Origin: Oegoconia quadripuncta
Taxonomy: Eukaryota > Arthropoda > Insecta > Lepidoptera > Autostichidae
Length of the DNA stretch: 64,000 bases
Direction of reading: 5' to 3'
Assembly: GCA_949316235.1 (NCBI GenBank)
Contig: OX438744.1
Coordinates: 36,824,778-36,888,777 of the forward strand
The notes beneath the pieces were generated by a model. It was not told the DNA's origin. It saw nothing but the letters and a program-made list of their open reading frames with translations, and did not search any database. Both the position numbers and the translations under genes were made by a program. Below are positions 40,143 to 50,692 of the stretch, piece after piece. Numbering within the stretch: position 1 is the stretch's first letter; every line of letters starts with the position of its first letter.

Positions 40143-40250
40143 CGATAACACGTTCGTTTCAAAACAGGTGTTAAATTAATGTTACTGGTCTAGGAAAATC
40201 AATACCAGTAACATTAATTTAACACCTGGTTTGAAACGAATGTGTTATCG
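40143..40250. repeat. long inverted repeat, about 47-bp arms
   Basis: Left 'CGATAACACGTTCGTTTCAA' to 'TTAATGTTACTGGT'; right, inverted, 'CGATAACACATTCGTTTCAA' to the same end. I count about two mismatches. The spacer is 14 bp. Confidence 0.9.
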
Positions 40251-41292
40251 TTCAAAAAAGCCAGTTTTCTAAATAAAATCGTATAATCGAAATATTTTTT
40301 GCAAGAGAACCGGGTTTAAACCCTTTTAACATTAGAGCCAGTTCAGCGCTCGTTGTTCGATTTCGAATTCGGAACTGGTTACAAAGTGAACATCAAAAAG
40401 AACCTGTTTTTTTCTATTTTGAATTTGTAATCATCAATTTTTAAAATTGTAACCCTATGTACTTTTCTTTGAGTTATTTTTAGTTGTTTTATATATGTTG
40501 TTTTTCAATAAATCCATAATCTTCTTCTTTGTGTCAATGTTGATCCGTGATGATGATTTGATCCGCCCAGAATTCAGTCACAACCATAGTATTAACCCGA
40601 TATTTTGTAACTACTTGCCCGTTCTATTTATGTTTAACTTTGTATGACTAGATATTCTGTCGATGCCGTGTGTAAAATTTATTATACTGTATAGCATTCA
40701 CAGTCTCACTATATCCATATTCTGACGTATCTATTTATAATACTATTACGTAATTATTATTTTGTATATTTACACTACACTATACATACATTAACCCGAC
40801 TATAATTATTTATTATTATTCTGCTCATTATTGTACCTCACGTGGCGTCCGTGGTGTATGTATGTGGTTTTTTCCAAGATCTCGATATAGGTTAACGACT
40901 ATTTAATTTGAAACTACTAGTACTATCTACTTAACCTCCTAATGAAAATACTCACAAGAAAATGCCACGTCGTCACCCGTCCAAGGACAGACCGCAACAT
41001 CGCATATCGACTTTGGAGGTTTCGAATTCGAAGAAACAGATCTACACAATTATAGGTAGGTATTTTGAAATATTTCAATCTTCTCCAGAATTTAAATAGA
41101 AAGTATATAATGTACATAGTGTGTATAGCGTTAATTAAAGCGATGATCAAAGAAGAGCCGCCGACGAACACAGCCATTGTGCTGACTTCCTGTAGTGACA
41201 CCCTACGATGAGAAGATACGACCTGAAAATTATAAATTGAACAATTTTTGATGAAAAAAGTGGGTGAAAATATAGCTCTTTCTTTATTAGTT
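40251..41292. other. no gene recognised
   Basis: AT-rich. 40980-41010 has a short LINE-like piece ('GGACAGACCGCAACATCGCA'). The 92-residue minus frame at 40923-41201 has no recognised domain. Confidence 0.35.
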
Positions 41293-41535
41293 ACTAGCTT
41301 TTCGCCCGCGGCTTCGCCTGCATGGATTAACTTTATCGAGGAAATTTGTTTATCCCGCGGGAACTTGTCACTTTATCGGGATAAAAAATATCCTATGTAT
41401 TAATCCCGGGTATAATCTACCTATATAACAAATTTCATCGAAATCCGTTCATTCGTTTCGCCGTGATTGAGCAACAAACAAACAGACAAATAAACAAACA
41501 AACATTCAAACTTTCGCATTTATAATATTAGTTAG
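41293..41535 (-). mobile_element. dispersed repeat family D, full length
   Basis: 'CTAGCTTTTCGCCCGCGGCT' to 'TCGCATTTATAATATTAGTT'. Single central segment ('CACTTTATCGGGATAAAAAA'). Confidence 0.8.
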
Positions 41536-41889
41536 ATTTGTTACTTCCTTTTTTATTGTTCAGTCGTGTTTAAGATTAAGTGTTAGCATATTGTGATCTC
41601 AAATTATTAATGAAATTGTTATGGTCAGTAATAAACTAAATCTGTTGTTAGCAGTGGGTCCTATTTCGTCTTGCTTTGCAGGGTATGAGTGCGATTCCTA
41701 CATGGCAGGTAAGGTTATTAGTGTGCCTATTAGCAATATTATCTAAATATGTGTCTAAGCTGCTGCTAATTCTGGCTGCTTGAGATAAACTTGCCAATAA
41801 AAAAGTGAAGGTTGTGAAATTTTGTTAGCTAAAAAGAAAAAAGCTACCGCACCAGTTTCATATAACTAAAATTTATTTATTCGTAATTT
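41536..41889. other. no gene; possible SINE head
   Basis: 41650-41715 is faintly tRNA-like on the plus strand, but the A and B boxes are degenerate. Confidence 0.3.
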
Positions 41890-42370
41890 TACGTAAGTCA
41901 TTTTTAACGGACTTCAAAAAGGAACCGCGGCTCAATGTAAACAACATTGGGTTTACGATTCGGAGGTCGCGGGTTCGATCCCCAGCGGGGTACATGTTTA
42001 AGTACTCGGTTTGGTTGGTGGTAGGGCATTTTAAATGTCCGCCTGGCTAGCTACCACCATCTTATCTAAATCTGCCGCCAAGCAGCAATGTTATTAACAC
42101 TGGTGTGTTCCGATTGTCAGAGATAAGATAGCCAGTCCCCCAAATGTGTTGGGGTTTCCGGGGCAGTACGCTTCCACCTTCGACCTGTTAACAAATTTTG
42201 ATGATAATTTTTTGTTTGACAGAGTATACTCGTACATACCTCCAGGGTGATCCATATAAATTTGGTAAGGTCTGATGATGCATGCTAGAGGTAAAACGGA
42301 ACGTTAGTGAAGTCGGTTGTTTTGACAATTTTTGGCAGTTAAATTATTGAATTTGTTTATTGTTTTTTTT
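41890..42370 (+). repeat. family I copy split by a SINE
   Basis: 'TTAACGGACTTCAAAAAGGA' before the SINE, then 'TTTGATGATAATTTTTTGTT', 'CCTCCAGGGTGATCCATATA' and 'GAAGTCGGTTGTTTTGACAA' after it. Confidence 0.65.
41924..42186 (+). mobile_element. tRNA-derived SINE family A, 3'-truncated
   Basis: 'GCGGCTCAATGTAAACAACA', B box in 'GGTTCGATCCCCAGCGGGGT', body intact to 'GCTTCCACCTTCGACCT'. The last about 60 bp and the A-tail are missing. Confidence 0.85.
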
Positions 42371-42399
42371 TAATTTGACCTTCCGACTTAAAAAAAGAA

Positions 42400-43260
42400 G
42401 GAGGTTATCAATTCGGTTTGTTACCTCACTACTCAGTCCGATAAACCGATGCGGAAAATTCTTTTTTTATTTAATACATACATACATTACATTACATAAT
42501 ACATTACATACTTCCAGGGTGGTCTCATGTTCGTCATAATCCTGTTCAGATACTGGGATATATTAGGAATTGAGCGAACTCCTCACATGTTATTGGCATA
42601 CATATAGCGATTTTGATATTTACACCAACCAGTCAAGTATTTGCATTCAGAAAGTATTATTTGGTCAAGTGGATGTGATGGAGAAGATCAGAAATGGCCT
42701 CCAACACAATGTGTTACCTCAGAACTCTGTTATTTATAAACCGATTTTGAAAATTCTTTTTTATTTAATTTATTCCATTTATGATCTCGCGTTTTCCCGT
42801 ATTATCGATAATTTTGATGATTGTTTTTTGTTTGATAGGGTTTGATCACGGCTGCACTAACAGGTCACGGTCATTACAACAAACATCTGTTCAATATAGG
42901 TGTCACAGACAGCCCCCTGTGCAGAGCGTGCATGGAGGCCGAAGAATCAGCCGCCCATGTGCTTTTAGAGTCCGAGGAGGTGGCCACACATCGAGCCACC
43001 CATCTTGGAAGCCTGGAGTCTCTCCCCGAAGCCTGTGGCAACATCCCAAAGTTGCTCGGTTTCCTTCAGGAGTTTGGATGGCAGTATTAAGTATTCCCCC
43101 GTACGCAAAATAGACGCACTCAGACGTCGAGTTGTGGAAACCGGCCCGGCAACGAATACGAATAGGGTTTATATATTATTTTGGTTAAGATCTGATGATG
43201 CAGTCCGGAGATAGAGAGTGGCCCCTTATAGTCGATTGTCTTGCCAAGTTTTGACTGTTC
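42400..43260 (+). repeat. family I copy split by a LINE 3' end
   Basis: 'CCTTCCGACTTAAAAAAAGA' to 'TTGTTTGATAGGGTT' (42840), resuming at about 43170 with 'TTTGGTTAAGATCTGATGAT' and 'GATTGTCTTGCCAAGTTTTG'. Confidence 0.6.
42841..43110 (+). pseudogene. Jockey-like LINE C-terminus
   Basis: The frame to the stop at 43090 reads 'ITAALTGHGHYNKHLFNIGV', 'TDSPLCRACMEAEESAAHVL', then 'LESEEVATHRATHLGS' and ends 'LLGFLQEFGWQY'. 'LTGH', 'C-x2-C' and 'H-x4-E' (normally C, now E in 'LESEE') form the C-terminal zinc-binding region of Jockey/CR1-class LINEs. The last metal ligand is lost. 5'-truncated. Confidence 0.8.
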
Positions 43261-43861
43261 AATTATAGATTAACAGCTTTGATGTCTTTAAACGAGGACA
43301 CGGAAAATGTATTCACATTAAGAAAATTCACGTACGCCCCTATCTAGCTATATTCCTCACGCGCTTCGCTGCGCCATCTTGAAGGAAAACACAAAGATGC
43401 TGAATGGTGAAATTTTCTTGTGTAATTTTCACGCTTTTCCTCCCCCACCGCCCCTAACACCCCAAGGCAATTTGTCTTAACGCCAGTTTACATAGACCTC
43501 TCCATCTACGAGCGGTTCCTCTATAAGGTATTGCTCTTAAACACTTAAGAGGGGAGGAGCAGTTCAACTGTATTTGGGAGGAGCAAAGGCTGGTTGTTGC
43601 TTTTAATTTGAATTCACACAACTGTAAGTTTTTAATTGATTTATAATTGATAGTAAATTATTGTTTAATTCTAAATATAGTATCTATATCATTAACTACA
43701 TTGTTTAACATTTCTTTATTATCTAGATGGAGAAAAAGAAGACGTAGGCAAGCAGGACAAGAGATTTGGGAATATTGTCGAATCACCTCTTATAATGCAT
43801 GTATGACTCTGGGTGAACAATCAAGTATGATAAAGATCATGCATGTGACAAACGATTTTGA
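43261..43861. other. no gene recognised
   Basis: 43300-43560 is of balanced composition with a C-rich patch ('CCTCCCCCACCGCCCCTAAC'). The 72-residue frame at 43647-43865 is unassigned. Confidence 0.35.
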
Positions 43862-43955
43862 TTAGCACTTCACCTCACACCTGATGTTAAGTGAAAATGA
43901 GGCCGAAGGTGGAAGCGTATTGTCCCGGAAACCCCATCTTATTTGCGGAGTATTA
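43862..43955 (-). mobile_element. SINE family A tail fragment
   Basis: 'TTAGCACTTCACCTCACACC', 'TGATGTTAAGTGAAAATGAG' and 'GTGGAAGCGTATTGTCCCGG'. Confidence 0.75.
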
Positions 43956-46900
43956 TCTTTAGATGTGTCATTTGAAATTCTTCCCTAAAAGTCGGTGTAA
44001 TTGAAATGTGTGAGGCGTGCGGAGGCTTACAAAGTACACGCGATGAAACAGCAACCAATTATTGGCGAGCAGATCTATAGTTGTTTTTGAAAATCGCATT
44101 CCCTCAGTCGTGATCTGATTCGTGATCGGAAAACCAACATACCTACAAGTTGTACCACATACATCGGTGTTAGGTATTCATAAGTAAGCATAATTACGAC
44201 GGAATCTTGGGTGCAGGATCGCTTCGCCGGGAGCGCTCGAGTCCTACAAGAAAATTAGTTATTAAAATTTCACTGACGCTCTGAAATTTATCTCGGGCGC
44301 GGTGTAGAGGGGGCGCGGCGACTTGATACTTTTGTTACGTAACCTAGTAATTAAAAGTAGAAATGGAAAATTTGCAGAAAATTGACAAAACTACCGAATT
44401 CAGTGAGGCACCTCAGGAGTGCATCATCAGATGTGAATCGTACTCAGCTTTAAAGAGTACGATATTTCGTATGCAAAAATGGGTGTTATTAAGGAGACTT
44501 GAACATCGAAATACAAATGTGCGAAGAACTGTCTTTCAAAATATCGTAGTTCCGATACTCTGTTGGCGACACATTGATTTTGCTATGAACCATATAGCAA
44601 CAGAGTACTTTTTCGACGAACGTTAGTGCAAAAAAACTCTCCATGTGTTCAACACGTTCAACTTAACATCGAAAGCTGGAGCTAAGCGAAGCTTATAAGC
44701 AGAGTATCTGTTACGAATGTCGGTAGTGACGCTACCGTTATTCTCTTATTAGTAAACATGCTTTGGAGACACTGCGCACCAGCATTATATCAGATGCAGT
44801 ACGTATACTTCTAGTCTAAACTAGAAAATGATATAGATTAGTATTCTTTCTATGCAACCTCTACGTGTTGGATCTGTATCGCCATACACACCCTACAAAG
44901 TGAATTGAAAGAGAGTGCTGTTAGAGTGGCTCAGTTTAAAATTTGAAACTTGCCTCGACTCGAAAAGAAGAAGAAGAAAGTGAATTTTGTAGATTCAGTA
45001 ATATTATAGAGGAATAGTGAGAAAGTCACATTAACAGCCCATAAAAGATGCTGAACAGATATGCAGGAAGTCCAAGGCTGAGCTCACAGATTTGACTTTT
45101 GGAGAGAAGCAAACCTTGTCAAATTTAATGTCACCAAAACATAGGTGTGTCTGTTCACTCTACCCCAACTTACATCAATTTCTCACCATAAACATTCTTG
45201 ACCAAGCTAAAGTTTGAGCTAATGAAATGCCTGAAAATTAAACAAAACAAAAATGTATGAAATTCTTGAAACAGCACAAGTTGTTATGAAAAGATTTCAT
45301 AATGGGCAATGAACTGTGTTTCAGTGCTATCTTCTTCTTAACGAGTCGATGTCAAACTCATTAAATTCTTGAGGACAAGAACGCAGCCAAGCATACAGCA
45401 TTGTCTGTGACATTGTAGAGGTCCTGTAGCGTACATTTCCGTCTATTGTGGTAGTGTCGGGATGCGCAGAGCAGCATAGAAGATGCCACACACATGTCAG
45501 CTCACAAACAAGTTTTAGCTATCGAGACGACATACTTGTGACTCATTTGTAATATTAGAAAAAAAGGAAACAATATTTCGTTAAGAGAATAAAGATGAGT
45601 GAAACTCAATCATTAATAAATACAACTTTAAGAACTTTGAGTTAACAAAATCACCCTTTTATAATTTAACAAAGAAAATGATAACAATATTTGCATAACT
45701 AGTTTCACTGACCCTTACGGCTATTGTTCGGTTGTGTCCCCTGACCACTGTCCTGTCCGAACGTCTTGACCCTTAGGGTTGTTTTGTTAAAGAAATAGAA
45801 TCCTGTTTTAAATATTTTACTAGAAAAACCTGTTTTAGTTCCCATACTATTCCTTTATAATTTCTTAATAGGTAGGTGATATCTTTGACGGGTTGTACCC
45901 GCCGGCATCAGGTTGTAGTATAGAAAAATAAAATTCTAAAAATCATTCCCAACGGCCACCAAACACAAAGATTTGTTTGACCCATGTACTCAGTGTGTTT
46001 GTTAGCGTGTCCTTTCTTCGTGACGTGATTTTTTTAACTGTGATAAATTTAAGGACCATAGGGATAGTATCGAGTACTGAAACTGATGCGCTGTGATAAT
46101 TTAATCTATGAAACTATGTAAAAACGAGGGTAATTACTATTTATTTAAAAAAATCGAATGATAAATATCGAGTTGCAGGACACATTAGTTATGTCCATCC
46201 AAATTACTGAGTCAAGTCAGTTGAGTGAGCGAGTTCACAACAACAAGAGGATTTACTATACGTCGGGCCATGCGTGCTCTGTCTGTAAACAAAACAGTCC
46301 GAGTTTCGAGTTAGTAAAATAATTCCTGGAAGTTCATAGTCTGATTTTCACCCTGGAAAAACACGACAAAAATAATGCAAACTTCGGATATGATAACGTT
46401 ATTATGACAATACTGTGCTATTCGCCACATGAATTATGGATAGGGATATAGGTAGAGCTTCATTGTAAAACAAAATACATAAGATTGACAGGTTTCTTTA
46501 CACATGTGTAATTGCTTTAAGTATTCAACACTCATGGTGCAGTGAAGCACTCGTGCGTCGTCGCATTCTCTATTCGCTTTCGTTAACTGAGGTCTAGTAC
46601 ACGTCGGAGGGCACGTTATACAGTCAGTCGCGATTATTTTGTCGGCGGCCTAGGAGGTGGCTTAGAAACACCGAATCTGTGCTGACCCATGCACGTGATG
46701 GACTATAATGTCTAGTGAGAGAAAGCTATTGATGTGAATACTGAGCGAGGTGACGTGTTGCATATTTAAACTCAACCTTATCCATGTAGAGGTTAATTTC
46801 AAATTAAATATTTAGTGCAAGTATCAAGAGGTGTCAGTCCGATTGAACAACGAAGACGCTGTTAAAGTTTTCCGTGCTACTTTCGCGGCTCTGCAGAAAG

Positions 46901-47096
46901 TTGTGCCGGGGCTCATTACGGGAAGGGGAGAGGTGCAGGACACACTGGCTGCGGAAAACGCGCGTGTTAATTAGATAATGAGGACTTGACAATTACAAAA
47001 ATTTATACAAGGTTCTAATTTATTAGACCCGATCTATGGAATTATGTAGCTTCAAAGTATTCCAGATAATAATTTTATTTATAATAATAATAATAA
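43956..47096. other. longest repeat-poor stretch; no gene called
   Basis: I recognise no transposon piece in these roughly 3.1 kb. 44200-44340 is GC-richer ('CGCTTCGCCGGGAGCGCTCG', 'GGGCGCGGTGTAGAGGGGGC'). A plus-strand frame at 44363-44626 (87 codons, MENLQKIDKTTEFSEAP...) lies just after it. Its protein has no domain I recognise, and it could be a short exon-like ORF or chance. 46880-46960 is also GC-richer. This is the best place to look for a host exon or conserved noncoding DNA. Confidence 0.35.
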
Positions 47097-47097
47097 A

Positions 47098-47155
47098 AAA
47101 ACACCGAACCGAATTTGAGTACATACTGCATTTTGGCCGAAAGGTTCGGTGTTTT
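47098..47155. repeat. 13-bp-arm hairpin
   Basis: 'AAAACACCGAACC' and 'GGTTCGGTGTTTT' enclose 32 bases. It stands next to an (ATA)n tract at 47080-47095. Confidence 0.8.
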
Positions 47156-47184
47156 GTTATATAATTATTTTTAGATATTTTTTT

Positions 47185-47240
47185 AAAAGAGCAATCCCTG
47201 AATTTCTTGCTCGTTCTTCTCTGGGGCGTCGGCCTAATGA
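47185..47240 (+). repeat. LINE end fragment (L2/CR1-like)
   Basis: 'AAAAGAGCAATCCCTGAATT' and 'TCTTGCTCGTTCTTCTCTGG' as at 13560. Confidence 0.6.
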
Positions 47241-47244
47241 GCGG

Positions 47245-48359
47245 TATAGGTAATTGGATATCATGAAGTTATCTGAAGCTATTTTTATAATTTACGAAGT
47301 AAAACTTTCTGATTTGGTTTGATTCAAACGTAATTGTTATTTCGAATACTTTGGACCTACACAATCCGTGGTTAGTGGACTGGACAGGACCATACATAAT
47401 GCTGATCTTCTCGACCGATGCCATTGATTTAAAGCCACATATCAAAATCAAAGACTTAATACGTTTATAAATTTACTTAGTAAATCAAACCATTTCAACT
47501 GTTTTCATTCTTGATTGATGAAATAATGAAAAATATAGAAATATTCAGAAATATGTAAATAAAACAGAAAGAAGTCTTAATAAAAATAATAATATTACTA
47601 CATATCCTCACACCCGTTGTGCCCCCCCGCCTTACGTCCTCCGCTTCTCTACCCCGAGGCGTTTATATAATATCTACTAGATAAGTTCCAGAGTTATATA
47701 CGTGTGTATTGACAGGGTGAATATTTATTACTCGCCTTCCTTTGTTATCTATGCCCCTAATAGAGGCTGTTTATGGAAACTTCACATATTTCGCGGAGTC
47801 GCAAATTATGGTAAGGATTATATGTGTAGGTACATAAGATATTTAACTAGCTTTCCGCCTACGACTTCGTCTGATTCCGAGCTCGAAATGAAATATAAAC
47901 TATTAAAGATATAAACCACCTAGGAACAATTCTCTAAATTATAGTAAAAACCCTATAAAAATCTGTTACGTAGCTTAGAACAACATTGATAGGCAGATAG
48001 CGACTTTGCTTTATATTATGTAGACATAAATATAATATACAGAATGAATCTTTCAAGTGGGCGTGCAAATGAAAAATACTCAAAGGGGTTTCGGGCCCGA
48101 TTTTGATGAAAGCTGAAGCTGCATTACTGGCTTTTTGTGAAATCAATATTCCTAGCCAAGAATCGACCCCGTTGATTTTGAAAAAAAATACACTGTAGGT
48201 ATTATTACACCATTTGATAGTGTCGCTAATGAGAAACTAATTCTGGGAAGTAATGAGATACGGCAAACTTATTGAAAGAGGTAATTTTTAACAAAATACT
48301 TTTTTATTTTTCTTATGGCATCTACCTAAACTGATCAATTGTTTAAAATAATGGTCATT
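47245..48359. other. no gene; minor remnants
   Basis: 47849-47885 ('CTAGCTTTCCGCCTACGACT') is an inverted family D end. 48035-48130 begins 'TACAGAATGAATCTTTCAAG' and may be a MITE end. The rest is unrecognised. Confidence 0.4.
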
Positions 48360-48845
48360 AAGCGCGGGATGGCCTAAAGAGCGCCAATTCACTTAACGTT
48401 CTAATTTATAGAACTGTTCGAGCTAATACCCGCTGCTCAATTTAACCGATACACTTCTCGCCGAAAATTAAATTTCCATCCACATCACCTGGATGAGTGG
48501 AAGTCTACCACTGTACGTTTCTCAAGAAACTTCTTACCACGTACGACCACCCTGTGGAACGGACTTCCGGCAGCGGTATTCCCGAACGAGTACGACATTG
48601 GAACCTTCAAGAAACGAGCCTACACCTTCCTCAAAGGCCGGCAACGCATCTGTGACCCTTTTGGTGTTGCGGGTGTCCATGGGCGGCGGTGATTGCTTTC
48701 CATCAGGTGACCCGCATGCTCGTTTGCCGCCCTCTCATATAAAAAAAAAAAAAAAATTTCAAGGTTCACATTTTTTTTTCCTTTAACCGCGAAGAGATAA
48801 TAAAAATTTGAAATTAGAACTTTCCTTAAGTTTGCCGTAAGTATA
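48360..48845 (+). repeat. repeat family G split by a young LINE end
   Basis: 'AAGCGCGGGATGGCCTAAAG' to 'CTTAACGTTCTAATTT' on the left and 'ATTTCAAGGTTCACATTTTT', 'ACCGCGAAGAGATAATAAAA' on the right are contiguous at 16405. Confidence 0.8.
48408..48756 (+). pseudogene. young LINE, 3' end with poly(A) (copy 2 of 3, longest)
   Basis: The ORF end is open and reads '[20 protein letters not shown]', '[20 protein letters not shown]', '[20 protein letters not shown]', then GVHGRR and a stop. 'LWNxLPxxVFP' plus 'FKKRxxxFLKGRQR' is a common C-terminus of insect non-LTR reverse transcriptases. An A-run (48741-48756) ends it. AATTT on both sides is a likely short target duplication in family G. Confidence 0.85.
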
Positions 48846-49240
48846 TCACTTATTTTAAGAAAAGTATTATTGACCCTAGCATAAAAAGGAACAAATTTCT
48901 GTCTCAAATTGTAAGGAGACCACGTTTAACAAGCTTGTATAATTAATTGGAACACAGGAAAACCGGTTTACAAAACAGAAGTCATGGGTTAGATTCCTTG
49001 AGGTTTGATTGGGCGAATTTTTGTAGGTACTCGGTTTGGTTGGTTGGTGTGGCAATCAAATTATCGTCTCTAAAGCGCCCACAAAGGAACATACATACAT
49101 ATCATCATCATCTGATTTAAGAGCCATGCTCTTGTATTCATAAATATATATGATGAAATTTAATTCGTGTAATTCCTGTTTACTGGTGACTGAACCATAC
49201 CCGAATTCGATAAAAAAATTTCTATTACCCATACAAAGTA

Positions 49241-49513
49241 ATATATAATAATAATAATAATAATAATAATGTTTTATTTTTCCTGAAAGCCTACTTAAAA
49301 GTACAATCTGTTAAAAATATTTTACAATGTATGTAATAAATTAATATAATAACATTAGAGAGTAATCTGAGGCCAAGAAACACACGAGGGAGTAGTTGGC
49401 GCTAAAATGGGCCTAAACCTGTACTATAGCGTCAACTGTATATTAGTAGTTGCTGATTGCCAACTGGGTGATACATAAACATTGGTATCCATTAGTGATC
49501 ATCATAATAATAA
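49241..49513 (-). mobile_element. retroposon 3' end with ATA-repeat tail
   Basis: On the minus strand it ends 'TAGGCTTTCAGGAAAAATAA' then AACATT followed by ATT repeats (plus 49241-49272). It contains 'CCTCGTGTGTTTCTTGGCCT'. No ORF; class not assigned. Confidence 0.5.
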
Positions 49514-49622
49514 AGTGTGCAATGAATAAAGCTGCTACTGACTATTTTGTGTATTATGATTTGAGTGTATGTTTTGATTTGAGTAGTGTATGTGGGTGCC
49601 CATATATAAATATTTATAAGAC

Positions 49623-49873
49623 ATAACACTCACTTGTTATAATTTTTAAAAGGTATAAAGTGGTTTAATATAATTTCATTTAGTATAATGTTTACGTAAC
49701 ATAACAATCATTTGCTATAACAACACGGCATAATAATTATTAAATATAATTATCATTTGTTATAACGTTCATTTCATATAATTACCGCTAGTCATAATGC
49801 TCATAGTATATAATTATCGTTTGTGATAATGTTCACTAGACATAATTTTCATTTCACATAATGGTCATTTCAT
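49623..49873 (+). repeat. left 16-bp array
   Basis: Successive ATAA-initiated units at 14-16-bp spacing, for example 'ATAACGTTCATTTCAT', 'ATAATGCTCATAGTAT', 'ATAATTTTCATTTCAC', 'ATAATGGTCATTTCAT'. Most units keep ATAA at the start and a TCATTT-like centre. Confidence 0.75.
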
Positions 49874-50238
49874 CAAATCCATACAACAATAAACAATTAA
49901 CAAATTAGCTGAGCGGGCAGCGATCGAAACGAGCTGCGAGAATCGGGCAAAAAATTAGAGGACAGGGCCTGCAGTCTCGACATAGATAGCGATAGATTTC
50001 AGTCGTTACGTCCTTAACAATGCTATTTTAATTGGAGAATTAGAGTATTTAGTATCAAAATATCGGTTTTTCTTTGAAATTAGGATTCACGCTTCCAACA
50101 AAAACCGATATGATTATGAACACCGATATGATTATAAAATTTAGAATAAGATCGTTAGGAGTTAACGACCGAAATCCGCTTCTCTACGCTTTCCCCCTAA
50201 CCTTCGGGCGTTATTTTTTTTTATGACTACACATACCT

Positions 50239-50428
50239 ATTGTTCATTATATCAAATGAACATTTTAGAAAATAAATATTATGTTAAACTAGTTTTATAT
50301 CAAGTGAAATTATATCTTATGAAATTATATAAACAGAACGTTTTATCATTTCAACATTATACTAAGCAAAATTATATCAAATAATTTTATACAATCTGAT
50401 AAATAGACTTTTTGGTATTATATCAAAC
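50239..50428 (-). repeat. right 16-bp array, inverted
   Basis: Read on the minus strand: 'AAAATGTTCATTTGAT', 'ATAATTTCACTTGAT', 'ATAATTTCATAAGAT', 'ATAATGTTGAAATGAT', 'ATAATTTTGCTTAGT'. The same unit as the left array. Confidence 0.75.
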
Positions 50429-50692
50429 ATTACACACCCTTCTGAAACTATCTTTAGTATGGAAGTCCCACAATTCTGCTGAATTCATCTATGGTTCCCA
50501 CCGGAAAGGAGGGGAGTCACCAGCCGAAAATTGTTGGATTTTTATATTATAGATTTTCAGAATGGTTTACTTTGTAGGTAATCGAAAATTTTGTTTTCTC
50601 GAATACGACTATTGTTTCTTGGGGAAAGTTGATCGTAGTCAAGAGTGGCGTCACCAATTAATGGGAGTTATACGAGCTCAAATTCACCCTGT

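Larger units (their letters stand above)
49514..50436. mobile_element. DNA element with opposed arrays of 16-bp subterminal repeats
   Basis: Possible ends are 'GTGTGCAATGAATAAAGC' (49515) and, inverted, 'GTGTGTAATGTTTGATATAA' (50434). Inside each end lies an array of a 15-16-bp unit of form 'ATAATNTTCATTTGAT', about 16 units on the left (49623-49873) and about 12 inverted on the right (50239-50428). The centre has further inverted pairs ('GATTTCAGTCGTTA' with 'TAACGACCGAAATC'; 'ATATCGGTTTTT' with 'AAAAACCGATAT'). No ORF. The structure fits a non-autonomous DNA transposon with transposase-binding subterminal repeats; superfamily unknown. Confidence 0.6.
49148..50692. mobile_element. MITE (CAGGGTG type) split by about 1.2 kb of insertions
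   Basis: The left half 49148-49240 ('GATGAAATTTAATTCGTGTA', 'TTTCTATTACCCATACAAAG') and right half 50437-50692 ('CTTCTGAAACTATCTTTAGT', 'AATTAATGGGAGTTATACGA', 'CACCCTGTATATACA') join to the structure seen at 5562 and 30168. Confidence 0.8.

Noticed and set aside
48493..48786. 97-residue plus-strand ORF starting [11 protein letters not shown]
   Set aside because: It is an out-of-frame shadow; the LINE C-terminus is read in another frame of the same segment.
49243..49272. Satellite array at the ATA tract
   Set aside because: It is only about 25-30 bp and is the tail of an inverted retroposon.
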